From contig NZ_CP136562.1 of assembly GCF_018215265.2 (NCBI RefSeq), positions 4,154,001 to 4,218,000 on the forward strand: a stretch of DNA of 64,000 nucleotides, read 5' to 3'. The position numbers were made by a program, and so were the translations under genes. This DNA comes from Paenarthrobacter sp. GOM3 (GTDB lineage: Bacteria; Actinomycetota; Actinomycetes; Actinomycetales; Micrococcaceae). This document shows, piece after piece, positions 1 to 9,152 of this stretch; the first letter of the stretch is position 1; each line of letters starts with the position of its first letter. The notes below the pieces were generated by a model. That model had not been told where the DNA came from, made no database searches, and saw only the letters and a list, made by a program, of their open reading frames with translations.

Positions 1-14
1 GGACTGGTTTGGTA

Positions 15-1208
15 ATGGCACAGGGATTGGTGGGCGCCGACGTCGGAGATCTCCGGCGGCTCTCGGCGGTAATGGACTCTGAGGCCCAAAAGATCAGCGA
101 CCTGCGGCTGCAGCTCAACGCATTGATCCAGCAGGGCAACTACTGGCGGGGCAACGACGCCGACCGTTTCCGCAGTGCCTGGCACAGCGATCTCCAGGGC
201 CGGCTGGGCGCCGCTGCAGCATGCCTCAAGGACAACGCACGTGCCCTGAAACTCAATGCAGAACAGCAGGAGCAAGCCTCCTTGGGTGGAGCGGGACGCG
301 GGCTGGGCGACGGAAAGGGCAGGAGCCCCTCGGAGACACTGGGGTTCACGTTTGATCCCACCACCTACGGACCCGTCACGGTTGAAGGCAAAGGTTCGTT
401 CGACAGCCAGGCAACAGGCGAAGCGCACGGCTCCCTGGGCCCGGAGGGAATCGCAGCGGGCGGCTCCGGCGAAGCATCCACCGGCGGCCAGATGACGTGG
501 ACAGCGAAGGGCGGGTACGGGCCCATGAACACCACTGTCACCAACGAAACGTTCGTCGGAGCGCGCGCCAACGGCGAGTTCGAGGCCAGCGTGCCGTTCG
601 GGCTGGGACTCCCCAACGCCAGCGCCAAGGGTGAAGCGTTTGCAGGGGCCGAGAACACCACCACGGTTCGTTCCGACTTCTTCGACGGCTGGATTACCAA
701 CACCTCCACAACCCGGGCCATGACCGGGGTAGAGGCCAGTGCCCATGCCAACGCGAGCAGCCCCTTCCTCTTTTCCGCCGGCGGCGAGGGGTTCGCCGGT
801 CAAAAAATCACCACGGACAATGAAACCGAGTTTGCCGGAGGCTTGTTCAGTGTGGGCCAGGGCGGAGAGATACGGGGCGGCGCCTGGGCCAGTGCCGGCG
901 AAGGCGAAGTCAGCGTCAAGAACAAGGACGTCACAGGCAGCGCATTCAGCGCCGGAGCCGGAGCGGAACTGACCGGGAGCCAATACGTGGAGGTGCTGGG
1001 GCAGAAAATAACCCTCAACGGCACCGTTGCTGCGGGCGCAGGTGAGAGTCACTTCTACACCGTCTCCCTGGACGAAGACGGACTCACCCTCGGCGCGGGC
1101 GCCAAGATCACCGCAGAGCTGGGACTTGGCGCTGGCGGTCAGATCACGCTCAGCCCCAAAGGATTTGTGGACTCCGTTACCGGATTCATCGACTTCGTCA
1201 AGAACTAG
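15..1208 (+). CDS. WXG-type N-terminal domain protein with glycine-rich repetitive tail
   Basis: About 397 residues. The first 90 residues are helical and contain WRG near residue 44, which fits a WXG100/ESAT-6-like hairpin. The remaining 300 residues are rich in Gly, Ala, Thr and Ser and alternate in a way that suggests many short beta strands; there is no signal peptide. I chose ATG at 15; a TTG lies at 9, and the frame is open to the window edge, so the true start could lie upstream. An LpqN-like gene follows 17 bases later. The N-terminal domain suggests export or pairing through a type VII-like route (inference). The function of the tail is unknown. Confidence 0.72.
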   Translation: MAQGLVGADVGDLRRLSAVMDSEAQKISDLRLQLNALIQQGNYWRGNDADRFRSAWHSDLQGRLGAAAACLKDNARALKLNAEQQEQASLGGAGRGLGDGKGRSPSETLGFTFDPTTYGPVTVEGKGSFDSQATGEAHGSLGPEGIAAGGSGEASTGGQMTWTAKGGYGPMNTTVTNETFVGARANGEFEASVPFGLGLPNASAKGEAFAGAENTTTVRSDFFDGWITNTSTTRAMTGVEASAHANASSPFLFSAGGEGFAGQKITTDNETEFAGGLFSVGQGGEIRGGAWASAGEGEVSVKNKDVTGSAFSAGAGAELTGSQYVEVLGQKITLNGTVAAGAGESHFYTVSLDEDGLTLGAGAKITAELGLGAGGQITLSPKGFVDSVTGFIDFVKN

Positions 1209-1225
1209 CCTCCGAAAGGGCTCCC

Positions 1226-1726
1226 GTGACATCGCAGCAGGTTTTCCCGTCCGAAGCATTCCCCGCCTACCCCACCATCAAACTCAACCCACCCGCCGGT
1301 TGGACCCAGCAAGTAGTCCCCGAAGCGGTGGGCGCACTGATGGCACCGGCCGCGGAAGGAAATTACACCGCGAACGTGGTCATCTCCGTATCGCGCCGCC
1401 AGCCCGGGTACGGACTCCAGGACATCGCCGCTTCCGTGGACCGGTTCCTGGATTCCTTGCCGGAGGCTGTCCTGCTCGGCACAGAGCCGGTGACCATCAA
1501 CGGCCGCGATTGGCACGTCCGGGAAGCCCGTTACACGCACCCCCAGGCCGGGCCCCTGGCGCAGTTCACGGCCGTCACCGTGGTGGACCAGGAGGCTTCT
1601 GCGGATGTTGTCCAGCTGACGGGAAGTTGCCAGCCGCTGGAGGGCAGCCAGGACCTGAAGGCGATCTACTCCGTGGTTGCGAGCGCCGAAATCACACCAG
1701 CTCCCGGGCCTGATCGATCAGTTTGA
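1226..1726 (+). CDS. LpqN/DcrB-like small protein
   Basis: 166 residues starting at GTG, with a gaaaggg ribosome site seven bases upstream. The sequence pattern (an amphipathic start, a central ANVVISV strand, a helix ending in DRFLDSLPEAVLLG, then strands) resembles the single-domain LpqN/DcrB-like proteins that often accompany WXG proteins in actinobacteria. There is no lipobox here, so it is probably cytosolic or a chaperone-like partner of the preceding gene (inference). Its 3' end overlaps the convergent oxidoreductase gene by 35 bases. Confidence 0.6.
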   Translation: MTSQQVFPSEAFPAYPTIKLNPPAGWTQQVVPEAVGALMAPAAEGNYTANVVISVSRRQPGYGLQDIAASVDRFLDSLPEAVLLGTEPVTINGRDWHVREARYTHPQAGPLAQFTAVTVVDQEASADVVQLTGSCQPLEGSQDLKAIYSVVASAEITPAPGPDRSV

Positions 1727-2738
1727 GTACCTCCACCGAATCAGCCGGATCAACAGGTAACGGCCGCCCTGAAGCCGTACCGCCGTCGTCGAGCTTGTCC
1801 GCCAGCAACCGGTAGAACTCCGGATAGGCCCCCCGTTCGGTGGGGACCGCGGTGCGCTCGCCGTCGACCGCCAAGGTTCCATGGTTTTGCGACGACTCGA
1901 CGCCGTACTCCGGGTCTGTAGGCAGGCCGCCACCGGACAGATAAGGTTCCTGCGGGTCGGCCCCGAACTTCACGAAACCGCCGCGGGTCCCCAGAACCCG
2001 GAAGCGTGGACCGGGCAGCTGGCTGGTGAGGTTGATGGTCACGTGACTAACCACTCCCGATCCGTGTTCCAGGACCAGGAAGACGTCGTCGTCGGCGCTC
2101 TCCTGGGGGCGGCGGGCCAGGATCTCCGCGTGAGTCACTTCAGCCGGCCCGAAGAACCGTAAAGCCAGGTCCAGCACATGGGTGCCGAGGTCGAAGAGGA
2201 CCCCGCCCCCGTCCTCCGCCGTGGCGCTGGCCTTCCACTCCTTCGCGATCGCCGGAGCCCACCGCTCCATCGCAGCTTCGAACCTGGTCACCGTCCCCAG
2301 CGTGCCGGCGTCGAGCAGCTTCTGCACGGTAAGGGCGTCGGCGTCCCAGCGGCGGTTTTGGTAGACCGTGAGTACGCGACCCAACTTCGCCGCGAGCTGG
2401 ATCAGTTCCTCGCCTTGGTTGCTGTGGACCACGAACGGTTTGTCCACGACGACGTCGAGGCCGGCTTCCAGCGCCGCTTTCGCGAGCGGGTAGTGGGTTG
2501 CGGGCGGTGTGCCTATGACGAGCAGGTCCAGCTGGTCCGCGAGGGCCAGGATGTCGTTGGGAGTGTCGACGATCTTTGCCTGCGGGTACCGGTCCTTCGC
2601 TTTGGCTTGGCGTGCTGCGTCCGATGTTGCGATGACGGTGAGCTCGTACGCGGGGTTGGCCGCGATGAAAGGAGCATGGAAGACGCTGCCGGAGAGCCCG
2701 AAACCGGCAACGGCCGTGCGGATTGGCGTGGAAGTCAT
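1692..2738 (-). CDS. Gfo/Idh/MocA family NAD(P)-dependent oxidoreductase
   Basis: 348 residues, the usual length for the family. A Rossmann fold opens the protein with GFGLSG (residues 12-17). A DKP triad (residues 99-101) stands in place of the usual EKP, with K100 as the expected catalytic lysine, and a C-terminal alpha/beta domain contains LFDLGTHVLDLA. Family members oxidise or reduce sugars, inositols or bile-pigment-like substrates; the substrate here cannot be read from sequence. It is a monocistronic minus-strand gene, and its upstream region carries a three-armed inverted repeat. Confidence 0.88.
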   Translation of the reverse strand: MTSTPIRTAVAGFGLSGSVFHAPFIAANPAYELTVIATSDAARQAKAKDRYPQAKIVDTPNDILALADQLDLLVIGTPPATHYPLAKAALEAGLDVVVDKPFVVHSNQGEELIQLAAKLGRVLTVYQNRRWDADALTVQKLLDAGTLGTVTRFEAAMERWAPAIAKEWKASATAEDGGGVLFDLGTHVLDLALRFFGPAEVTHAEILARRPQESADDDVFLVLEHGSGVVSHVTINLTSQLPGPRFRVLGTRGGFVKFGADPQEPYLSGGGLPTDPEYGVESSQNHGTLAVDGERTAVPTERGAYPEFYRLLADKLDDGGTASGRPLPVDPADSVEVLKLIDQARELV

Positions 2739-2783
2739 GCCCCTAGGCTACCGATCCTCGCTCACGTAACAGCCCCTTCCCGC

Positions 2784-2845
2784 GATCCCTCTCTCACCGG
2801 GTGAGCGAGGGATCGGCCCAAACGGGAGGGATGTGAGAGAGGGAT
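2784..2845. repeat. three-armed inverted repeat upstream of the oxidoreductase
   Basis: A 14-bp stem (2784-2797 with 2801-2814, one mismatch, three-base loop) is followed by a third arm at 2833-2845. The third arm is a perfect complement of 2785-2797 (ATCCCTCTCTCAC). The left arm can therefore pair with either right arm. It lies 46 bases upstream of the minus-strand oxidoreductase start, so it could be an operator array or a mobile intergenic hairpin. Confidence 0.7.
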
Positions 2846-2857
2846 GGGGGTAATGGC

Positions 2858-2915
2858 GAAGGCCGGGAACCACCCCCGAACCTTGTGAAAAGTTGGGGGG
2901 TGGTTCCCGGCCTTC
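2858..2915 (-). terminator. long hairpin terminator behind the peptide-transporter operon
   Basis: A perfect 20-bp stem (2858-2877 with 2896-2915) and an 18-base loop begin about 20 bases beyond the stop codon of the binding-protein gene, which is the last gene of the operon. No long T run is evident. The position and strength support a transcription stop. Confidence 0.75.
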
Positions 2916-2935
2916 AGGAAACTACAGCGGGGTGG

Positions 2936-4663
2936 CTACTTCTTGGCGCCCTTTTCCCAGCCGAGGGTGGTCCAGTCCGGAACGTTGGAGAGGCTCTTGA
3001 ACAGGGACGGGCCGTAGTTGGCCAGGCCCGTGCGCACGAACTGGATCTCCGGGCCGTTGAGGACGGTGCCCATGGAGTAGTACTTCTCCATGTGCTTCTT
3101 CTCTACGTCCATGGCGGCCTTGTTGCGCTCTTTGTCATCGGAGATGGTCGCCAGGCGCTTGATTTCGGCGTCGAGCTCGGCATCGCCCAGGCCGTTTTCG
3201 TTGGTGGTGGAGTCGTAGTACTGCTTCACGGCGTCAGTGGCGTCCGGACCCACGGTGTAACCGGAGATTGTGAGGTCGAACTCGCGGCCGCCGATGACCT
3301 TGCCAAAGTCGGCGTCACCGCGCTGGTCGATGGTCACGTCCATGCCGGCAGCCTTGAGCTGGTTCTGCAGCGTCTGCGAGGTTGCGGCTGCGGTGGGGTC
3401 ATCACCGAAGTTGGTGATCTTGAAGGCGATAGGAGTGCCGTCCTTGGCCATGATCCCCTTGTCGTTGGCTGTGTAGCCAGCGTCGGTCAGGACCTTCTTG
3501 GCAGCCTCGGCACCGGTGTCCTTCACGGGGTAGTTGTCCTGGTAGTACTGGGAGAACGGCATGAGCATCATGGAGCCCGAGCTCTCTTCGGACCAGTTCA
3601 GGCCGTTGAAGCGGACGTCGCGGATGGCCTTGCGGTCGACGGCGGTGAAAATCGCCTTACGCACGGCAACATCGGTCAGGGCCGGCCGCTTGGCGTTAAT
3701 GTTGAGTCCACCGGCGAAGAGGCGCTGGCCACGGCGGACCTCGGAGTTAGTGGTGCCTTCCAGCTGCTTGTAGCGGCCCAGGGTACGGCCGTTGGCGGCG
3801 TCGATCTCACCGTTCTTGAAGGCAGCGATGGTTGCACTCGGTTCCATCTGGCGCCAAATGACCTTGTCCAGCACCGGCTTCTGTCCCCACCACTTGTCGT
3901 TGGGGATCATGGTGACGGTCTTAGCGGTGGTGTCGTAGTTCTCCACCTTGAAGGGACCGGCCATCCATTCGGGGTGCATATCACCGGCGAAACCCTTGTT
4001 GAAGATTTCCGGAGTGTTGATGGCCGGGTGGATCAGGCCGAAGAAGAGGCCTTCCAGCGGGAAGACGGGCTGCGTGGTGGTGACAATGACTTCTTTGTCG
4101 TTGGCGCCAGCCTTGACCGAATCCACGAATGCGTAGGCGCCCGCGGTGACAATGTCGATCGACTTGTCTTCGCCGCGGAGCATCTTCCAGGTGTTCTCGA
4201 AGGTCTTGACGTCGATGGGGGTCCCATCGTTCCAGGTTGCCTTGTCGTTCACCTTGATGGTGATGGTCTGCTTGCCGTCTTTTACTTCGCTCTTGACGTC
4301 TTCGCAGAAGTCCTTATTCGGCGAGGCCTTGCCGTCGAAGTCCAGCTTCCAGCAGCCGCCAATCCCGCCGCTGCTGATGGAAGCGGTGTTGACGGGAGTC
4401 ATGAGCGCTGAATTGTCAGCGCTGTTGCCCACATTGGAGAATCCGTTGAAGTCGGGACCAATGCTGCCTACGCCCAAGGTGACCGTCCCGCCCGGCTCCA
4501 GGTCTTTCGCTTCCTTGGCGTTGACGCTGATCAGCTTGCTGATGTCGCCGCCACTTTCTTCTGCCTTTTGGGAGGCCGGACCCGACGGCGTTCCCCCGCC
4601 GCAAGCGGTCAGCATGAGCGTCGCTGCGAGCGCTACGCCGCCGATCGTCGTGTACTTCTTCAT
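2936..4663 (-). CDS. peptide ABC transporter substrate-binding lipoprotein (family 5)
   Basis: 575 residues. A lipoprotein signal ends in LTAC with the acylated cysteine at residue 21, followed by a long OppA/DppA-type solute-binding domain (family SBP_bac_5). It should sit on the outer face of the membrane and deliver oligopeptides or a similar solute to the permeases encoded upstream. It is the last gene of a four-gene minus-strand operon, 78 bases after the ATPase gene, and a strong hairpin follows it. The ligand is not predictable from sequence. Confidence 0.92.
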   Translation of the reverse strand: MKKYTTIGGVALAATLMLTACGGGTPSGPASQKAEESGGDISKLISVNAKEAKDLEPGGTVTLGVGSIGPDFNGFSNVGNSADNSALMTPVNTASISSGGIGGCWKLDFDGKASPNKDFCEDVKSEVKDGKQTITIKVNDKATWNDGTPIDVKTFENTWKMLRGEDKSIDIVTAGAYAFVDSVKAGANDKEVIVTTTQPVFPLEGLFFGLIHPAINTPEIFNKGFAGDMHPEWMAGPFKVENYDTTAKTVTMIPNDKWWGQKPVLDKVIWRQMEPSATIAAFKNGEIDAANGRTLGRYKQLEGTTNSEVRRGQRLFAGGLNINAKRPALTDVAVRKAIFTAVDRKAIRDVRFNGLNWSEESSGSMMLMPFSQYYQDNYPVKDTGAEAAKKVLTDAGYTANDKGIMAKDGTPIAFKITNFGDDPTAAATSQTLQNQLKAAGMDVTIDQRGDADFGKVIGGREFDLTISGYTVGPDATDAVKQYYDSTTNENGLGDAELDAEIKRLATISDDKERNKAAMDVEKKHMEKYYSMGTVLNGPEIQFVRTGLANYGPSLFKSLSNVPDWTTLGWEKGAKK

Positions 4664-4741
4664 GGTTTGCCCTTCATGTTTACAACTTGGAATATCTTTG
4701 CGAGTTGAGACCAGGGATATATGTCAATGCGTCATGTGTTG

Positions 4742-6895
4742 TCAGGCATGCACCACCAGCATGTCGGCATCTATTTCTCCGTCCGGGAAGAAGCAGGCGA
4801 AGTCCTGCGCCCCTTCGGAAGCCAGTGGCGGCTCCAGAGTAAGGCACTTCTCCTGCTTCCCCGCGGGAAGCGCGGCGAATACGGGACAACGTGTAGCGAA
4901 GTTACATCCCTTGGGCGCATCAAGCGGGCTGGGAAGGTCGCCCTGCAGGATGATGCGTTCGCGGGTGCGTTCCAGGTTGGGGTCCGGAACCGGGATGGCA
5001 GAGAGCAGGGCACGCGTGTAGGGGTGGCGTGGGTTGTCGAAGACTTCGTCCACGTCACCGGTCTCCACGATCTTGCCCAGGTACATCACGGCCACGCGGT
5101 CTGAGATGTGCCGGACCACCGAAAGGTCGTGGGCCACCATGAGGTAGCTCAAGCCCAGCTCGGCACGGAGCTTGTCCAGCAGGTTGATCACGCCAGCCTG
5201 CACAGAAACGTCCAGTGCAGACACTGGCTCGTCCAGGACCACCAGCTTGGGGTTGACGGCGAGTGCCCGGGCGATGCCGATGCGTTGGCGTTGGCCGCCG
5301 GAGAACTGGTTGGGGAAGCGGTTGACGTGGTCCGGTTGCAGGCCCACCAGCTTCATGAGCTCCATGATGCGTTTCCGGATGGCGGCCTTGGGCATCCCCA
5401 GGTTCTCCAGGGGTTCGGCCAGGACTTCGTAAACCGTGAAGCGCGGATCCAGGGCGCCTGTGGGGTCCTGGAACACCATCTGCATTTCCTTGCGCATGGC
5501 CATCTTGGTTTTGTGGTCGGTGGCTACTTTGTTACTCACGCCGCCGATCACCACCTCGCCCACCTGATCCGGGTGGAACTCCATGATTTCCAGCAAGGTG
5601 GTGGTCTTGCCGCAACCGGACTCGCCCACGATCGAGACGCACTCACCCTCGCGGATGTCGAAGCTCAGTCCGTCCACGGCCTTGACCGTGCCAATGCGTC
5701 GTTTGATGAGCGCACCCTTGAGCAGCGGGAAGTGCTTTTTCACGTCCTTGAGTTCCAGGACCTTTTCGCGCTCAAGGCGGGCAACGCCGTCGAACTTTGA
5801 AACGGGCTTCGGCGGTGCCTGGAAAATCTTGTGCGCGTCGGCGTCCCCGCTCAACTGGTCGGCCTTGATGCAGGCTGCTTTGTGTCCGAGCGTTTGTCCC
5901 TGCGCACCCGGCACCGCAAGCAACTCCGGCTCGCCGTGCAGGCAGGCTTCGCTGACCATCGGGCAGCGGGCCGCGAACGAGCATCCGATGACGGGCAGCG
6001 CCAGGTTGGGCGGGGTCCCTTCGATGGGCACCAGCGATTGCTTTTCCGAGGTGTCCACGCGTGGGACGGCTCCCAGCAGGCCAAGGGTGTAGGGCATGCG
6101 CGGGTTGTAGTAGATGTCCTCCACAGCGCCGGTTTCCACGGGCTTGCCCGCGTACATCACCATGATGTCGTCGGCCATGCCGGCCACGACGCCGAGGTCG
6201 TGCGTGATCATTACGACGGCGGCGCCGGTTTCCTCTTGCGCGGTGTGGAGAACTTCGAGCACCTGCGCCTGGATGGTGACGTCCAACGCCGTCGTGGGTT
6301 CATCGGCGATGAGGACGCGGGGATCGTTGGCAATCGCGATGGCGATCATGACGCGCTGGCGCATGCCGCCGGAAAATTCGTGCGGGAAGGCCTTCAGCCG
6401 GTCCTTCGGGCTGGGGATGCCCACCATCCGCAAGAGGTCGACGGCGCGGGCTTCTTTTGCCTGCTTGGTCATGGTCGGGTTGTGGACCGTGAGCGCCTCG
6501 ATGATTTGGTGGCCCACCGTGTAGACGGGGGTCAGCGAAGACAATGGGTCCTGGAACACCATGGCGATGTCGCTGCCGCGGTGCTTGCACATGGCCTTAT
6601 CGCTCAGGCCCAGGAGTTCCTTGCCCTTGTATCGCACCGAACCGGTGATGTCCGCGGTTTCGGGGAGGAGGCCCATGATGGCCATGGACGTGACGGATTT
6701 GCCGGAGCCGGACTCACCCACAATGCCCAGGGTTTTGCCAGGCATGAGGTCGAAATCCACTCCGCGGACGGCGTGGACCACCCCGTTTTCGGAATTGAAG
6801 CGGACGTTGAGGTCGCGGACGCTGAGCACGGCGTCACCCGGTGCGTACAGTCCGGCGTCGCGGAGGCGTTCGGCAGGAGTGGTGTTGGTGCTCAT
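4742..6895 (-). CDS. dipeptide/oligopeptide ABC transporter, fused double ATPase
   Basis: 717 residues, equal to a DppD-DppF fusion. The first ATPase has the Walker A motif GESGSGKS, signature SGGMRQR and Walker B IADEPTTALD. The second has GESGCGKT, SGGQRQR and VLDEPVSALD. Each half ends in the oligopeptide-transporter C-terminal motif (GCSFAARCP and GCNFATRCP). The gene overlaps the permease gene upstream by four bases (ATGA), so translation is probably coupled. One polypeptide would power both permease subunits from the cytoplasmic face. Confidence 0.94.
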   Translation of the reverse strand: MSTNTTPAERLRDAGLYAPGDAVLSVRDLNVRFNSENGVVHAVRGVDFDLMPGKTLGIVGESGSGKSVTSMAIMGLLPETADITGSVRYKGKELLGLSDKAMCKHRGSDIAMVFQDPLSSLTPVYTVGHQIIEALTVHNPTMTKQAKEARAVDLLRMVGIPSPKDRLKAFPHEFSGGMRQRVMIAIAIANDPRVLIADEPTTALDVTIQAQVLEVLHTAQEETGAAVVMITHDLGVVAGMADDIMVMYAGKPVETGAVEDIYYNPRMPYTLGLLGAVPRVDTSEKQSLVPIEGTPPNLALPVIGCSFAARCPMVSEACLHGEPELLAVPGAQGQTLGHKAACIKADQLSGDADAHKIFQAPPKPVSKFDGVARLEREKVLELKDVKKHFPLLKGALIKRRIGTVKAVDGLSFDIREGECVSIVGESGCGKTTTLLEIMEFHPDQVGEVVIGGVSNKVATDHKTKMAMRKEMQMVFQDPTGALDPRFTVYEVLAEPLENLGMPKAAIRKRIMELMKLVGLQPDHVNRFPNQFSGGQRQRIGIARALAVNPKLVVLDEPVSALDVSVQAGVINLLDKLRAELGLSYLMVAHDLSVVRHISDRVAVMYLGKIVETGDVDEVFDNPRHPYTRALLSAIPVPDPNLERTRERIILQGDLPSPLDAPKGCNFATRCPVFAALPAGKQEKCLTLEPPLASEGAQDFACFFPDGEIDADMLVVHA

Positions 6896-7863
6896 TTGTT
6901 GATCTTCTTCGCAGTCTGGGGCTTGGTCCGCTTCGCCCGGCCGATGGAACTGGAGCTGGGATCGAAAGCGTCACGGAGTCCGTCATTCATCATGGCCAGC
7001 GAACCTGTCAGCAGGAACATGACGGTCAACGGAACCCAGAACATCCAAGGGAACGACGAGACCTGGCCCGTGGCCTGGCCGATCAGGACACCGAGGCTGA
7101 CGTCAGGAAGCTTGATGCCGATACCGATGAACGAGAACGCCACTTCGGCCAGGATGGCACCCGTGATGCCCCGGGTGAAGTCGAGCACCAGCAGCGAGCC
7201 GATGTTCGGAACCAGGTGCCGCCACACAATGCGTCGCGAGGGGACGCCCATGTACCTTGCCGCTTTGACGTAGTCGCGTTGCATGAGCGACATGGACAGC
7301 GAGCGCACCAGGCGGGCAGTACCCATCCAGCTGAAGAAGAGCAGGACGATAACCAGCAGGAGCCAGCTGGGGAGGTTCTTGAGTCCTCCGCTGCCACTGG
7401 TCGCCACGGCTACCACCAGGATGGCGGGCATCATGATGAGCGCTTCCAGGATGAACAGCATGGTGGCATCCACCTTGCCGCCGAAGAACGCCATGGTGCA
7501 TCCGTACACGGCGGAGATCAGGACGGAAAGGCCGCCAACAATCAGGCCAATGAGGATGGAGGTCCTGGTGCCATCAACTATGAGCGCCATGAGGTCGATG
7601 CCGGCCTGCGTCGTACCGAGCAGGTGGTCCGGGGACGGCGGCATCCCGATGTTGAACGGATCCAGGGTTTCCTTGTCCCAAGGGGTCAGAAACCCGCCGA
7701 AGATGGAGAAAAGAAACAGGGCGAGGAAGATGAACAAACCGGCGACGGCGGTCCGGTTCCGCATGAACCGGCGGAAGATGATGCGGGATTTCCCAATGAC
7801 GACGTCCTGGTCAGCAACCCGGGACTCGTCGATTTCCGCGATGGGATCGATGATGTTCGTCAT
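6892..7863 (-). CDS. peptide ABC transporter permease, OppC/DppC type
   Basis: 323 residues with an N-terminal OppC-type helix (after FMRNRTAVAGLFIFL) and about six membrane segments. The EAA loop (YMGVPSRRIVWRHLVPN), which docks on the ATPase, is recognisable. The start codon shares bases with the preceding permease stop (TAATG), and the stop overlaps the ATPase start. It forms the inner-membrane channel with the OppB-type partner. Confidence 0.93.
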   Translation of the reverse strand: MTNIIDPIAEIDESRVADQDVVIGKSRIIFRRFMRNRTAVAGLFIFLALFLFSIFGGFLTPWDKETLDPFNIGMPPSPDHLLGTTQAGIDLMALIVDGTRTSILIGLIVGGLSVLISAVYGCTMAFFGGKVDATMLFILEALIMMPAILVVAVATSGSGGLKNLPSWLLLVIVLLFFSWMGTARLVRSLSMSLMQRDYVKAARYMGVPSRRIVWRHLVPNIGSLLVLDFTRGITGAILAEVAFSFIGIGIKLPDVSLGVLIGQATGQVSSFPWMFWVPLTVMFLLTGSLAMMNDGLRDAFDPSSSSIGRAKRTKPQTAKKINK

Positions 7864-8846
7864 TACTGGACCCTCACTCGTGGATCAACCAGCGTTGTGG
7901 CGAAGTCGGCCAAGATAGCGCCGATGGCGAAGATCACTGAGCCGTAGGCCAACGTGGCTGTAGCTACATTCACGTCCTGCAGCCCGATGGACTGGATGCT
8001 CCACAAACCAATGCCGGGCCAGGCGAAGATGGCTTCGGCGAAGAAGCCGCCGGTGAAGATCGCCGGGATGGTGAACGCGATGCTTTGCGCCACGGGAATG
8101 AACGAAACTCTCAGCGCATGGCGGGTGATCGCCTGGTTCCTGGTGAGTCCTTTGGCCCGTGCGGTGCGGACGAAGTCTGCGTTGACGTTGTCCAGGAGGT
8201 ACTGACGCTGGGCGATCTGGTACCCGGCCCAACCGAAGATGGTCATCGCGAAGGTGGGCACGGCGTAGTGGGCCACAAGATCAACGAAAGCGGGCCACCC
8301 AGGGTCGATTCCCGGCGTCGAAATACCGGTCACGAAGAAGATGCGCTGCCCGACGGCCTCGTTGATGCTGATGGCGCCGAGCTGGACCAGGAAGTAGGCG
8401 ATGGGCGCCGGAAGGATGTGGACCAAGTAGCTGTAGGACGTGATGACGCGGTCCTGGAACTTGTACTGGCGTGCTGCGGAGTAGACGCCCAGTGCGACGC
8501 CGATGATCAGCGTCAGGATGATCGAGGCGATGAAGAGCCGGGTGGAGACCAGGACGCGGTCGGCGAATTCGGCATTAACGAATGCGCCGTTGGGGCTGCG
8601 GCCCCAGTCCCAGCGGGTGACTATGCCGCCGAGCCATTCAACGTAGCGCTCCCATGGATTCTTATCCGGATCCAGGCCGAGGCCCCGGAACGATGCGGCT
8701 ACCTGTTCGGGCGTGGGCCGCGGAATCTTTTCCTGTTCGAGGACCGCTGGTTTGAGCGATGAGACAGCCAGGAAGTAGCCGGCGCTTGTGGTCAGGAAGA
8801 TCATGATCAGGTAGATTCCCGATCGCTTCATCAGATATTTCAGCAT
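7863..8846 (-). CDS. peptide ABC transporter permease, OppB/DppB type
   Basis: 327 residues and the first gene of the transporter operon. An N-terminal membrane anchor is followed by an extracytoplasmic stretch of about 70 residues, then five membrane helices and the EAA loop (RTARAKGLTRNQAITRHALR). It is the usual length for the family. About 300 bases of non-coding DNA lie upstream and must hold the operon promoter. Confidence 0.93.
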   Translation of the reverse strand: MLKYLMKRSGIYLIMIFLTTSAGYFLAVSSLKPAVLEQEKIPRPTPEQVAASFRGLGLDPDKNPWERYVEWLGGIVTRWDWGRSPNGAFVNAEFADRVLVSTRLFIASIILTLIIGVALGVYSAARQYKFQDRVITSYSYLVHILPAPIAYFLVQLGAISINEAVGQRIFFVTGISTPGIDPGWPAFVDLVAHYAVPTFAMTIFGWAGYQIAQRQYLLDNVNADFVRTARAKGLTRNQAITRHALRVSFIPVAQSIAFTIPAIFTGGFFAEAIFAWPGIGLWSIQSIGLQDVNVATATLAYGSVIFAIGAILADFATTLVDPRVRVQ

Positions 8847-9152
8847 GTCGGGTGGCTGCCCCGAATCGTGGCAAAACTCAAAGCTCGTCCTTCCGCGGTT
8901 CCCGGCTGTGGCCGGCGTCAGCTACGAATTGGCGTAGCGGGTTGTTGAGCCCCCCACGCCCTTTCAGTGATCACCAGCCCTGTATGGCATGCGTCACATT
9001 CAAGAGGAAACTACCACAATAACTGCTTCACGTTTTGCTTCGGCGGGGTCAGTTTCCTGCCTGCCGCCAGATTGTTATGTGCAGACTGCGTCACGAATTG
9101 GACCGCGAGAGTTCCATCGTGGCGCCGGGACGCCACCCACAAGGCAGAGGGC
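8847..9152 (-). promoter_or_regulatory. non-coding region upstream of the peptide-transporter operon
   Basis: 306 bases lie between the OppB start and the stop of the TetR gene, both on the minus strand. It should contain the transporter promoter. I see no convincing operator palindrome, riboswitch fold or small gene in it. Confidence 0.4.

Noticed and set aside
2885..4411. 508-codon open frame on the plus strand opposite the peptide-binding lipoprotein gene
   Set aside because: It runs antisense to a gene with a clear lipobox and domain, has no ribosome site of note and encodes a repetitive Val/Gly/His/Asp-rich product typical of the antisense of high-GC genes.
5831..7273. 480-codon open frame opposite the ABC transporter ATPase and permease genes
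   Set aside because: Antisense shadow: the same strand pair holds intact Walker motifs and EAA loop, and the plus-strand product has no recognisable fold.
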